From Klenkia marina (GTDB lineage Bacteria > Actinomycetota > Actinomycetes > Mycobacteriales > Geodermatophilaceae), in contig NZ_FMUH01000007.1 in assembly GCF_900101025.1 (NCBI RefSeq), positions 1 to 64,000 of the forward strand: a DNA stretch of 64,000 nucleotides, in the 5' to 3' direction. Positions 33,690 through 42,049 of this stretch are shown piece by piece (positions within the stretch are counted from its first letter, which is position 1; each line of letters begins with the position of its first letter). The position numbers and the translations under genes were made by a program. The notes under the pieces were generated by a model. That model was not told the DNA's origin. It saw only the letters and a list, made by a program, of their open reading frames with translations, and made no database searches.

Positions 33690-34475
33690 TCAGGTCCCGG
33701 GGAAGAAGAACGACACGCGGCGCTGGTAGTCCCGGTAGCCCGGGCGGTCGGCCATGCGGCGCTCGGTGCGCTTCGCGCCCGTGGCGAACACCAGGAACCA
33801 GGTCATCGCGGCCGGGGCCGGGAACAGCAGGGCCCCCGGTGCGGACGCCGCCCCGGCCAGCCAGATGCCGTCCCACGTGATCGAGTCGCCCAGGTAGTTG
33901 GGGTGCCGCGAGACACCCCAGAGGCCGGTGTCCAGGACGTCGGGCCGCTCGTCGCGGTCCCGCGCGGAGTAGGCGGCCTTCTGCCGGTCGGCCACCGCCT
34001 CGACGACGGCCCCGGCCACCGCCACCGCGGCACCGACGGGGAACAGCCAGCGGCGGGCCGAGCGGGGCAGCGTGCTGGCCGCGGCGAGCTGGAGCGGCGC
34101 CGAGACCAGCAGCTGGGCCACCGCCTGGGTGCCGAACACCTTGGCCAGCACCGTCGGGGTGGACGCGCCCTCGAGGAACTCGGTGTAGCGCTCGTCCTCG
34201 GTGTCGCTGCCGCGCAGCCGCCGCAGCATCAGCGTCTCCAGGCGCACGGCCCAACCGGTCGTGATCGCGGCCGTCGTCCAGCGGCGCCACGGGTCACCGG
34301 TTCCCAGGGCCGCGCCGGTGATGGCCACCGCGGCGAGGCCCGGGCCCCACACGCCGTCGGCGTAGTCGCGCCGTCCCTTCCGCAGCGCCAGGGCGGCGGT
34401 GCCCGCCTGGAGCGCGGTCACCACCGCCGCCGACGCACCGACCACCCGCTTGAGGTTCGCCCTGTCCACGCTCAC
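33690..34475 (-). CDS. DUF1295 / steroid 5-alpha-reductase-like membrane protein
   Basis: The GTG start at 34475 gives 261 residues with about six hydrophobic segments. The family signature near the C-terminus is clear: DTGLWGVSRHPNYLGDSI, then ATGAKRTERRMADRPGYRDY. Family members resemble 3-oxo-5-alpha-steroid 4-dehydrogenases and isoprenylcysteine methyltransferases. The true substrate of this group is not known. It precedes the RibD-like gene on the same strand. Confidence 0.83.
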   Translation of the reverse strand: MSVDRANLKRVVGASAAVVTALQAGTAALALRKGRRDYADGVWGPGLAAVAITGAALGTGDPWRRWTTAAITTGWAVRLETLMLRRLRGSDTEDERYTEFLEGASTPTVLAKVFGTQAVAQLLVSAPLQLAAASTLPRSARRWLFPVGAAVAVAGAVVEAVADRQKAAYSARDRDERPDVLDTGLWGVSRHPNYLGDSITWDGIWLAGAASAPGALLFPAPAAMTWFLVFATGAKRTERRMADRPGYRDYQRRVSFFFPGT

Positions 34476-34513
34476 CGGGACGTCCTCCCCCACCGCGGCC
34501 CGGCTCAACCCGC

Positions 34514-35284
34514 TCAGGCGGGAACGATCGCCAAGGCGCGCGCGGGTGAGCCCGTGCCGCCGACGACCGGCAGCGGCGAGACCACGAGCACCGCGCCGGT
34601 GCGCGGCAGCTTGTCCAGGTTCTGCAGCTGGGTCAGGCCGTACTTGTCGGCGCCGAGCAGGAAGTGGTGCACCGGGAACGGCGGCTCGAGACCACCGGCC
34701 TGGCCGGCGTCGATGCCCACCGTCTCCACGCCGAAGCCCGAGATGCGCGAGGCGGCCAACCACTGCGCACCGGCGGCGGAGACCCCGGGGGTGTGCGGGC
34801 CGTTGTCGTCGGCGTTGGCGAAGGCTGCGGCGTCACCGCCGAAGCGGCTCCATCCGCTGCGGAACAGCAGCCAGGCGCCCTCGGGGAGCGGGCCGTGCTC
34901 GGCCACGTAGGCCTCGAAGTGCGCGGGCTCGAGCAGGAGGTCGGGGTCGGCCTGCGCCTCGTCGGTGAAGTCGAGGACGACGGCCGGGCCGATCAGGCGG
35001 CGCGGAGGGATCAGGTCGACCGTGTGGCCGTCGCGGCCGGTGGCCCAGTGCGCGGGGGCGTCGACGTGGGTGCCGGTGTGCTCCCCGGTGTGGATGTTGT
35101 TCCAGCCCCAGAACGGGCCGTCGTCGTCGAAGTCGCTGACCTTCTCCAGCGACAGCGGGATCGTGTTGGCGAACGGCGGAGGCAGCTGGAGCACAGGGGT
35201 CCGGGGGGACAAGGGGGCGGTCAGGTCGATGATCTCGACCTCCCCCGCCTCGAGGGCTGCCAGGAGGGCGTCGATGACGGTCAC
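34514..35284 (-). CDS. Cyclase-family (kynurenine-formamidase-like) metal-dependent hydrolase
   Basis: GTG 35284 is the likely start; the extra residues of the longer frame lack family similarity. The 256-residue protein has the metal-binding motif HTGEHTGTHVDAPAHW near residues 66-81, typical of the family that includes kynurenine formamidase and isatin hydrolase. Later blocks DAGQAGGLEPPFPVHHFLLG are those of larger cyclase-family members. Such enzymes open cyclic or N-formyl amides. A role with the hydantoinase or ureide genes is possible, but it does not carry their operator. Confidence 0.82.
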   Translation of the reverse strand: MTVIDALLAALEAGEVEIIDLTAPLSPRTPVLQLPPPFANTIPLSLEKVSDFDDDGPFWGWNNIHTGEHTGTHVDAPAHWATGRDGHTVDLIPPRRLIGPAVVLDFTDEAQADPDLLLEPAHFEAYVAEHGPLPEGAWLLFRSGWSRFGGDAAAFANADDNGPHTPGVSAAGAQWLAASRISGFGVETVGIDAGQAGGLEPPFPVHHFLLGADKYGLTQLQNLDKLPRTGAVLVVSPLPVVGGTGSPARALAIVPA

Positions 35285-35427
35285 GGGGAGAGCATCCCCC
35301 GGACGTCGATCGTCGGGGCTCTCCCCCTGCACCCAGATGTGGGCGTGACCGTCAGGAAGCACCTGAGCACCGTCAGGGACGCGTCAAGGGCCTGGCGTGC
35401 GGGCCGGGGCCGGCGCCCACTGGGGGC

Positions 35428-35544
35428 ATGGACTCGCTGATCGTCATCGCCTGGGGCGCCGTGGCCACCCTCGTGAACGTGGGGATCGGCCGCTGGTGCC
35501 GCGCCCGCGACCACCACTCCGCCAGGGTGGCCCGACAACCCTGA
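35428..35544 (+). CDS. Possible 38-residue single-helix membrane peptide
   Basis: A short frame from ATG 35428 encodes MDSLIVIAWGAVATLVNVGI followed by a basic tail (GRWCRARDHHSARVARQP). That is one hydrophobic helix plus positive charges, as in many small membrane proteins. A GGGGG stretch precedes it and a strong terminator follows 25 bases after the stop. It is too short to be sure. Confidence 0.35.
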   Translation: MDSLIVIAWGAVATLVNVGIGRWCRARDHHSARVARQP

Positions 35545-35568
35545 CGGTCGTCCGGCCGACGGTGGGGG

Positions 35569-35606
35569 CCGGTCGTCGCCGGGCGGCGGGCACCGGCGAC
35601 GACCGG
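35569..35606. terminator. Bidirectional terminator
   Basis: CCGGTCGTCGCCGG (35569-35582) pairs perfectly with CCGGCGACGACCGG (35593-35606), just before the convergent esterase stop. Confidence 0.8.
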
Positions 35607-35610
35607 GGTC

Positions 35611-36585
35611 TCAGGGGTGCAGGAGCTCGCGCAGCCAGGCCAGCTGCTCGGCCTCCTGGTGGAACTGGCCGCCCTCGTGGTCGTTGTAGGGGTAGCTGCG
35701 GATCTGCTTCTCCCCCGCGTAGGCGTTGTGCGCCGCGTAGACCGTCGAGGGCGGGCAGACGTTGTCCATCAGCGCCACGGAGAACAGCGCCGGTGCGGTC
35801 GAGCGGGTGACCAGCACCGCCGCGTCGACGTAGGCCAGCGTCGCGAAGGCGGCGGCGGCGTGGTCGCGGTGGCTGGCCAGGTAGGCCGCGATCTCCGGGT
35901 ACGGCCCGGCCGAGGCGGTGACCACCGCCCGCGGGAAGTCCGAGAGGAACGGGACGTCGGCCATGACGCCGGCGAGGTCGTCGCGCAGTGCGGACACCGC
36001 CAGCGCGATGCCGCCGCCCTGGCTGATCCCGGCCACGACGACCTTCGACGGGTCGACCCCGGGCAGCTGCTGGGCGGCGTCCACGGCGAGGACGGCGTCG
36101 GTGATCAGCCGGCGGTAGTAGTAGTCCTCCGGGTCGAGGATCCCGCGGGTCATGAACCCGCCCAGGTACGAGGGCCCGTGGCCGTGCGGGTCGGGGGTGT
36201 CACCGACCCAGCCGTAGCCGGTGCCCTGGCCGCGGCTGTCGACCTCGAGCACGGCGTACCCGGCCAGCGGGTAGGGGCCGGTCTGGTGCGGCAGGCCGCG
36301 GCCGCCGGTGTAGCCCTGGTAGCGGACGACGACCGGCAGGTCGCCGTCCACCCCGGCCGGCCGGCGGTACCAGGCCTTGATCGGATCACCGTCGAAACCG
36401 CTGAACGTGACGTCGGAGACCTCGACGAGGGTCAGGCCGCTGTCGACGGGCTGCACCTTCGGCGGCGACGCGACCTCGCGGGCCGAGCGCAGCGTGCGGG
36501 TCCAGAACTCCTCGAGGTCGGCGGGAGGGGTGACCGCGCTGCGGTACCGCAGCAGCTCGGGCAGGGGCAGGTCGTACTGGGGCAC
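35611..36585 (-). CDS. axe1: Acetylxylan esterase / cephalosporin-C deacetylase family
   Basis: The 324-residue alpha/beta hydrolase has the family's oxyanion-side motif RYQGYTGGRG, nucleophile elbow GISQGGG (Ser about 188), acid MDNVCPPSTV and catalytic His in YNDHEGGQF. RGQGTGY is a second signature. This is the complete carbohydrate esterase family 7 set, so it removes acetyl groups from xylo-oligosaccharides or related esters. No signal peptide is seen, so it works inside the cell on imported acetylated sugars. It is the last gene of the downstream sugar ABC operon (27 bases after the permease). Confidence 0.92.
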   Translation of the reverse strand: MPQYDLPLPELLRYRSAVTPPADLEEFWTRTLRSAREVASPPKVQPVDSGLTLVEVSDVTFSGFDGDPIKAWYRRPAGVDGDLPVVVRYQGYTGGRGLPHQTGPYPLAGYAVLEVDSRGQGTGYGWVGDTPDPHGHGPSYLGGFMTRGILDPEDYYYRRLITDAVLAVDAAQQLPGVDPSKVVVAGISQGGGIALAVSALRDDLAGVMADVPFLSDFPRAVVTASAGPYPEIAAYLASHRDHAAAAFATLAYVDAAVLVTRSTAPALFSVALMDNVCPPSTVYAAHNAYAGEKQIRSYPYNDHEGGQFHQEAEQLAWLRELLHP

Positions 36586-36612
36586 GGGGAGGTCCTGTCG
36601 GGTGGAGGGCGG

Positions 36613-37437
36613 TCAGCCCTTGACGGCGCCTTGGAGCAGGGCCTGGGAGAACTGGCGCTGGAAGAGCAGGAACACCGCGATCGTGGGCGCCATGATCAGC
36701 AGCGCGCCGGCCGACAGCAGCACGATGTCGGTGCCGTAGCGGCCCTGGAAGGCGCCCAGCGCGCCGGCCATCGTCCGCTTGAGCGGGTCGTCGACCATGA
36801 CGATGGCGAGGATGAACTGGTTCCAGGTCCACAGGAACAGCAGGATCGCCAGCGACGAGAGCGCCGGCACCGCCAGCGGCAGGTGGATGCGGCGGAACGC
36901 GCCCCACGGGCCGGCGCCGTCGAGGGCTGCGGCCTCGCTCAGCTCGACCGGCACGGTCTGGAAGTGCGCCCGCATCCAGAAGACGCCGAAGGGCATGAAC
37001 AAGGCGATCAGCGGCAGGATGATCGCCCACCGCGTGTTCAGCAGCCCGAGCTCCTGCATCTGGTAGTAGAGCGGCGTGATCAGCGACTCGAACGGGATGG
37101 TCAGCCCGGCGACGAACACCAGGAACAGCGCGCCGGCGAAGGGCACCTTGAGCTGCGCGAGGCCGTAGCCGGCGAACGCGGCGAACAGCAGCGAGATCGG
37201 GACGACGCCGAGCACGATGAGCAGGCTGCTGCCCAGCAGCGGGCCGAGGTTGGCGACCTGGAACGCGTCGACGAAGTTGTGCCACTGCGGATCGCTGGGC
37301 CAGCTGACCCCGGTGGGGATGCTGCCCTGCGGCTGCAGCGCGGTGGAGAAGATCGTGACGAACGGGATGAGCGTCGCGACCATGAAGACCACGAGGAGGC
37401 CGCGCCCGGCCAGCGTGCTGCGGGTGTTCGGGTTCAC
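36613..37437 (-). CDS. Sugar ABC transporter permease (MalG-like)
   Basis: The GTG start at 37437 gives 274 residues with six hydrophobic helices. The EAA loop EAAALDGAGPWGAFRRIHLP contacts the ATPase. It overlaps the preceding permease stop by four bases. Together with the next permease, the binding protein and the acetylxylan esterase it forms a carbohydrate uptake operon, probably for acetylated xylo-oligosaccharides. No ATPase gene is present, as is usual when a shared MsiK-type ATPase serves several importers. Confidence 0.9.
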   Translation of the reverse strand: MNPNTRSTLAGRGLLVVFMVATLIPFVTIFSTALQPQGSIPTGVSWPSDPQWHNFVDAFQVANLGPLLGSSLLIVLGVVPISLLFAAFAGYGLAQLKVPFAGALFLVFVAGLTIPFESLITPLYYQMQELGLLNTRWAIILPLIALFMPFGVFWMRAHFQTVPVELSEAAALDGAGPWGAFRRIHLPLAVPALSSLAILLFLWTWNQFILAIVMVDDPLKRTMAGALGAFQGRYGTDIVLLSAGALLIMAPTIAVFLLFQRQFSQALLQGAVKG

Positions 37438-38381
37438 TGGTCGCTCCGCTGGGTGAGGCGCTGCACGGGCAGGATCGCGACCAGCACGAGCACCATGAGG
37501 ACGACGGCCATGGCCGAGGCCTGGCCCACCTCGCGCTCGGAGAACGCCAGCCGGTAGATCTCGACGCCGGGGACCATCGTCTGGTTGCCCGGTCCGCCCT
37601 GCGTGGTGATGTAGACGATGTCGAAGCTGGCCAGCGCCGCGATCATCGTGACCGTCACGCAGACGCCGATCTCGCGGCGCAGACCGGGCACCGTCACGTG
37701 CCGGAAGACCTGCAGCCCGCTGGCGCCGTCGAGCCGGGCGGCCTCGTAGAGCGAGGGGTCGATCTTGGCGATGCCGGTGAGCAGCAGCAGCGTGCACAGA
37801 CCCAGCTGCACCCACGAGCCGATGAGGCCGACGGCGGGCAGCGCGGTGTCGAAGTCGGCCAGCCACGGGCGGGCGATGCCGTCGAGGCCGACGGCCGACA
37901 GCATCTGGTTGGCGATGCCGTTGGTCGAGTAGACCCAGTCCCACACGATGCCGGCGGCGACCAGCGGGATGACCTGGGGGATGAAGAGCACCGACCGCGA
38001 GACGGTGGTGAACGACCCGCGCGGCAGGCCGTGCATCAGGGCGGCGGCCAGCAGGCCCAGGGCCACCGGGATGACGGTGAAGAAGAGGACCAGCACGATG
38101 GCGTTGCCGATGATGCCGAGCTGGTCGGGGTCGGTGAGGACCTTCGCGTAGTTGTCCCCGCCGACGAAGGTGGCGACGCCGATGCCGTTCCACTCGTACA
38201 GCGAGTACTGCACCGACGTGATGAGCGGGCGCAGCACGAAGAACGCGTAGACGGCCAGGGCCGGGGCGACCCAGACCAGCTGGCCCCAGCGACGACGCCC
38301 GCCCGGTCGGCGCCGGGGGGCGGCCGCCCCGGCCCCGTCCACGAGGGACGGGACCGAGGCGACCACGGCGGACGACGTCAC
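37434..38381 (-). CDS. Sugar ABC transporter permease (MalF-like)
   Basis: The GTG start at 38381 gives 315 residues. A Pro/Arg-rich cytoplasmic N-terminus of about 35 residues precedes six membrane helices, and the EAA loop is YEAARLDGASGLQVFRHVTVP. It overlaps both neighbours by four bases. It partners the MalG-like subunit to form the membrane channel of the importer. Confidence 0.9.
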   Translation of the reverse strand: MTSSAVVASVPSLVDGAGAAAPRRRPGGRRRWGQLVWVAPALAVYAFFVLRPLITSVQYSLYEWNGIGVATFVGGDNYAKVLTDPDQLGIIGNAIVLVLFFTVIPVALGLLAAALMHGLPRGSFTTVSRSVLFIPQVIPLVAAGIVWDWVYSTNGIANQMLSAVGLDGIARPWLADFDTALPAVGLIGSWVQLGLCTLLLLTGIAKIDPSLYEAARLDGASGLQVFRHVTVPGLRREIGVCVTVTMIAALASFDIVYITTQGGPGNQTMVPGVEIYRLAFSEREVGQASAMAVVLMVLVLVAILPVQRLTQRSDQ

Positions 38382-39727
38382 GGGCCGACTTCGTCCTCGT
38401 ACGCGGCCTGGATGGCGGCCACCGCGTCCTCGGGGGTGGTGCGGTCGTCGATCAGCGACTGCAGCTCGGGGCGGATCGACCCGGCGTAGATGCCGGCGGT
38501 GGCGTTGGCGACGAAGTCGACCAGCGTGCCGTCGGCGCCGACGGTCTGGCCGGCGGCCAGCGTCTGCTGCGTCAGCGGGTTGGCGGCCTCGGGGATCTCG
38601 AGGTCCGAGGGCCCGCCGGGGTTGGCGCCCGAGGAGTTGACGATGATCTCGCGCGCGGTCTCGTCGGTGTGCAGCCAGTTGAGGAAGTAGGCCGCCTCGT
38701 CGGGGTGCTCGGCCTTGGCCGGGATCGTGTAGGTGTTCGGCGCACCCATGGCGACCGGCGCGGCGCCCTCCTCGGTGCCCGGCATGAGGAAGAAGCCGAC
38801 GTCGTCGCCCATCGACTCGCTGAGGTTGGCCGACTCCCAGTCGCCGTTGAACATGAACAGGCCCTCGCCGCCGGAGAAGCGGCCCATCATGGTCGTGTAG
38901 TCCAGGCTGTTGGCGTCGGACGGGAAGTAGCCGGCGTCGGCCCACTCCTGGATGGTGGCCATGGCCTCGGTGGCCTCGGGGTTGTCGATCGTGGCCCCGG
39001 GCTGCTGGAAGGTCCAGTCGGCGATGTCGGTGGGGTCGGCGAGCTGGTTGTACAGCGCCTGGAACGGGAAGGCGATGCCACCGATGTCGTTGAACTGCAT
39101 GATCGGCTGCTGCCCGGCCGCCTTCGCGGTGGCCATGTCGGCCTCGAGCTCCTCGATCGTGGCGGGGGCCTCGGTGATGCCCAGCTGCGCGGCGATCGCC
39201 TTGTTCCAGTAGACGCCGGTCACCGAGTAGCCGATGCCCATGCCGTAGAGCGAGCCGGTGCCGCGGGCGTCGTCGCTGATGCGCATCTGCTGCAGCTGCG
39301 ACTCGGGGAAGGCGTCCCAGCCGTAGGCGTCGAAGTAGGGGTCGAAGTCCAGCAGCAGGCCGTCGCGGGCCGGGTCGACCAGCTGCGGCAGGCGGATGAG
39401 GTCCGGGGCGTCGTCGGAGGCCATGACGCGCGAGGCGTTCTCGGTGAGCACGGCGAACTGGTCGCTGCGGATGTTGAACGTGATGTTCGGGTGCTGCTCC
39501 GTGAACTCGTCGGCCAGCTCCTGCGCGATCGGGAAGCCGGTCTCGATGTAGAAGTCGAGCTCGACGTCCTCGCTGGTCAGCTCGGTGCTGATCTCGCGGT
39601 CCTCGTCCTGCCCGGCGGAGGTGTTGTCGGCCCCGGGTGCACTGCACGCGGTGAGGACGGCCAGGGAGAGCACCGAGGCGCCCACGGCGGCCCGGGTGAT
39701 CAGGCTGCGCCCGGTTCGGGTGTTCAC
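38378..39727 (-). CDS. Sugar-binding lipoprotein of ABC transporter
   Basis: The GTG start at 39727 gives 449 residues. The signal sequence ends in the lipobox LTAC, with the anchored Cys near residue 28 followed by SAPGADN. The mature protein has extracellular-solute-binding family 1 features: ITFNIRSDQFAVL, DAPDLIRLPQLVD and MGRFSGGEGLFMFNGDWE. It captures the sugar outside the membrane and heads the importer-esterase operon. A LacI-type operator lies about 90 bases upstream. The acetylxylan esterase in the operon hints at xylo-oligosaccharides as ligand. Confidence 0.9.
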   Translation of the reverse strand: MNTRTGRSLITRAAVGASVLSLAVLTACSAPGADNTSAGQDEDREISTELTSEDVELDFYIETGFPIAQELADEFTEQHPNITFNIRSDQFAVLTENASRVMASDDAPDLIRLPQLVDPARDGLLLDFDPYFDAYGWDAFPESQLQQMRISDDARGTGSLYGMGIGYSVTGVYWNKAIAAQLGITEAPATIEELEADMATAKAAGQQPIMQFNDIGGIAFPFQALYNQLADPTDIADWTFQQPGATIDNPEATEAMATIQEWADAGYFPSDANSLDYTTMMGRFSGGEGLFMFNGDWESANLSESMGDDVGFFLMPGTEEGAAPVAMGAPNTYTIPAKAEHPDEAAYFLNWLHTDETAREIIVNSSGANPGGPSDLEIPEAANPLTQQTLAAGQTVGADGTLVDFVANATAGIYAGSIRPELQSLIDDRTTPEDAVAAIQAAYEDEVGP

Positions 39728-39814
39728 ACGCCACTCCTTCGTGTCGAGCTGGCCGCGGCGCGCGGGCAGCACGGTGACCGTAAGTGGGGCGCCTCACACC
39801 GTCAAGAACTTCGA

Positions 39815-39828
39815 GTAAAGCTCTTTAC
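39815..39828. promoter_or_regulatory. LacI-type operator of the sugar uptake operon
   Basis: GTAAAG-CT-CTTTAC has 6-base arms around a 2-base centre. It lies between the binding-protein start and the end of the lacI gene. A related site abuts the lacI start itself. Confidence 0.65.
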
Positions 39829-39838
39829 AACGGTCCGG

Positions 39839-40852
39839 TCACAGCGGCGGCGGGGCCGTCGTCCGGCGGTCCACGACCGTGCAGTCGAGCAGGGTCATGC
39901 GCCGCTGGGTGGCCCCGGCGATGGCCTCCAGCAGCAGCCCCACGGCCACTGCGCCCGACTCCTCGAAGGGCTGCCGGATGGTGGACAACCCGGCCGCCTC
40001 GGCCGCCGGCCCGTCGTCGAACCCGAGCACCGAGAGGTCCCCGGGGACGTCGAGACCCAGCTCGGCGGCGGCGTGCACCACCCCGAGGGCCAGGTCGTCG
40101 AAGTGCGCCATCACCGCCGTCGGACGGTCCGGGCCGGAGAGCAGGGTGAGCGCGGCCTCCCGCGCGGCGGCCATCGTGCCCTCGGCCTGCGCGACGGTGA
40201 GGACGACGTCCGGGTGCGCCGCGAGCTCGCTGCGGAAGCCACCCAGCCGACGCCGGGCCTGCGACTCGTAGTCCGAGGCCTGCTGCTCGGAGAGGTAGCC
40301 GATGCGCCGGTGGCCCAGGGCCAGCAGGTGCTGCGCGGCCCGCCGTCCGGCGCCGTGGTCGTCGATGTTGACCACGCTGAACCGGTCGCTGTCGGCGTCC
40401 ACCAGCACCACCGGCAGGCCGCGGGTGGCCAGCCGCTCCTCGGTGGACTCCTCGATCGGGGCGCCCATGACGATGAGCCCGTCGACCACCCCGCGGATGG
40501 GCATGCTGGCCAGCAGCGGCGAGCTGGCGGTGGCCGCGGACTCCTGGTCGATGAGCGAGATGTCCACCGCCTGCGCCTTGGTGGCCCGCATGACGCCGAC
40601 CAGCCGGCGCAGGTAGCTGGGGTAGGTGGAGAACGGCGCGACGACGCCGATGCGTCCGGCCTGCTTGCGGGCCAGGTCGATGGCGGTGGCCTTGGGCAGG
40701 TAGCCGAGCTCGTCGGCGACCTGCAGCACCTTGCGCCGGGTGCCGACGGCGACCCGGTCGGGCTTGTTCAGCACGTTGGAGACCGTCGAGATGCTGACCC
40801 CGGCGTGCTCGGCGACGTCGTAGATGGTCGCCGGCTTGGCGGGGTCGGTCAT
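39839..40852 (-). CDS. LacI-family transcriptional regulator of the sugar operon
   Basis: The start is ATG 40852. The 337-residue protein has the LacI helix-turn-helix TIYDVAEHAGVSISTVSNVL at about 9-28 and the hinge TAIDLARKQ. A periplasmic-binding-like ligand domain follows (IGVVAPFSTYPSYLRRLVGV, VVNIDDHGAGRRAAQHLLAL). It lies directly upstream of the binding-protein operon in the same direction. GNAAAGNNCTTTNN-like sites occur before both genes, so local repression and autoregulation are likely, relieved by the imported sugar. Confidence 0.9.
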   Translation of the reverse strand: MTDPAKPATIYDVAEHAGVSISTVSNVLNKPDRVAVGTRRKVLQVADELGYLPKATAIDLARKQAGRIGVVAPFSTYPSYLRRLVGVMRATKAQAVDISLIDQESAATASSPLLASMPIRGVVDGLIVMGAPIEESTEERLATRGLPVVLVDADSDRFSVVNIDDHGAGRRAAQHLLALGHRRIGYLSEQQASDYESQARRRLGGFRSELAAHPDVVLTVAQAEGTMAAAREAALTLLSGPDRPTAVMAHFDDLALGVVHAAAELGLDVPGDLSVLGFDDGPAAEAAGLSTIRQPFEESGAVAVGLLLEAIAGATQRRMTLLDCTVVDRRTTAPPPL

Positions 40853-40866
40853 GAAAAGCACTTTAG
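40853..40866. promoter_or_regulatory. LacI-type operator abutting the lacI start codon
   Basis: GAAAAG-CA-CTTTAG immediately precedes the lacI ATG (minus strand). It resembles the site at 39815 and fits autoregulation. It also lies in the divergent region shared with the deacetylase gene. Confidence 0.55.
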
Positions 40867-40906
40867 GTCCCGCCCGGTTCCCCCTCGGGCACGGGAGCAT
40901 CGGCGT

Positions 40907-41986
40907 GTGACGATCGGGCACGAGGAACTGCTGGCCGCCGCCCACGCCGTGGCGGCCGAGGACGAGGACCGCGCCGGCGTGGCGATGCTGGTCGCGCTGC
41001 ACGACCGCACCCGGCCGGACCCGGACGTCGTCCGGCGCACCGCGGACGCCGAGCTGGCCGCCGACGTCGGGCGGGCGTGGGAGGTGCTGCGCGACGCCGA
41101 CCCGGACACCACGGTCCAGGACGCGCTGGCCGCCCTGGCCCACCTCCGCCTCCGCCCCCCGGGCCCGGACGCCCCGGGTACCGGAAGCTCTGCGCCCCCT
41201 GTCGGGCCCCATGAGGGGGGTGGAGCTCCCGGTACCCCGGGTGGGTCGGCGCCGGGGTTGGCGGCGTGGCGGCCGGCCGACAGCGACCGGCCCGACGCCG
41301 CCGCCCGCGACGCCGAGGCAGCCCGGGTGGTCGACGCCGTGCTGCACGGGCGGCACCTGCGGGTCGTCAACTGGCACAACACGCCCGCCTCGCACTCGGC
41401 CGAGCTGCGCCGGGAGCTGGCCTGGTACGCCGACCGCTTCTCCCCCGTCACCGAGGCCGACCTGCACGCCGCGCTGGACACCGGCCGCTGGGCCGACGCG
41501 CGTCCCGGCGTCGTCCCGGCGTTCTTCGACGGGTTCGCCAGCGCCGCGCAGGTGGCCGCCCCGCTGTGCGAGGAGCTCGGTCTGGTCGGCTGGTTCTACC
41601 CGCCGACGGAGTTCCTGGACTGCCCACCCGGGGAGCAGCGCGCCTTCGCCGCCGAGCACGACCTGGGGGTGCTGGACGAGGACCTCGCGGGGGACGCACC
41701 GCTGGCCATGACCTGGGACGCGCTGGCCGACCTCGCCACCCGGCACGTCGTCTGCGGCCACTCGGCCACCCACGCCAGCTCGGCATCGGTGCGCACCCCG
41801 GCCGACGTCGAGCGACAGGTCACCCGGCCGTTGGCCCGGCTGACCGAGGCGATCGGACGACGTCCGGCCGGCTGGGCCTGGCTGGGCGGCACCCCGTTCG
41901 ACCCGACCGCCCCGGGGGACGGCGCGGTCGCCGCCGCCGGCATCCGGTTGTGGACGTCGAACGCCGCGCTGGAACGGCTGGCCTGA
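40907..41986 (+). CDS. Polysaccharide-deacetylase-like protein with variable N-terminus
   Basis: The GTG start at 40907 gives 359 residues. Residues 1-85 are a helical domain I do not recognise (EELLAAAHAVAAEDEDRAGV). A Pro/Gly linker at about 88-120 is encoded by a palindromic DNA element. The C-terminal part resembles NodB-type polysaccharide deacetylases: LRVVNWHNTPASHSAELR, VVPAFFDGFASAAQVAAPLC, LVGWFYPPTEFLD and a late VVCGHSATHASSA. In the second motif the usual FDDG is changed to FFDGF, so activity may be altered. It is divergent from lacI and precedes another sugar ABC operon. Confidence 0.7.
   Translation: MTIGHEELLAAAHAVAAEDEDRAGVAMLVALHDRTRPDPDVVRRTADAELAADVGRAWEVLRDADPDTTVQDALAALAHLRLRPPGPDAPGTGSSAPPVGPHEGGGAPGTPGGSAPGLAAWRPADSDRPDAAARDAEAARVVDAVLHGRHLRVVNWHNTPASHSAELRRELAWYADRFSPVTEADLHAALDTGRWADARPGVVPAFFDGFASAAQVAAPLCEELGLVGWFYPPTEFLDCPPGEQRAFAAEHDLGVLDEDLAGDAPLAMTWDALADLATRHVVCGHSATHASSASVRTPADVERQVTRPLARLTEAIGRRPAGWAWLGGTPFDPTAPGDGAVAAAGIRLWTSNAALERLA
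41174..41240. repeat. Palindromic element inside the deacetylase coding sequence
   Basis: CCGGGTACCGGAAGCTC (41174-41190) is mirrored by GAGCTCCCGGTACCCCGG (41223-41240). An inner CCCCCT/AGGGGG pair lies at 41195 and 41214. The element keeps the reading frame and encodes a Gly/Pro/Ser linker (DAPGTGSSAPPVGPHEGGG). It looks like an inserted hairpin element tolerated between domains. Confidence 0.6.
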
Positions 41987-42049
41987 CAGCGCAAAGGCCG
42001 TTCACAAGATCGACTGGTGCCGGGGCCCCCCAAGCCGCAAGGTCGTGCG

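Noticed and set aside
38669-40906. Upstream extension of the deacetylase frame (over 700 codons)
   Set aside because: It is antisense to the sugar-binding protein and lacI genes; similarity begins only after GTG 40907.
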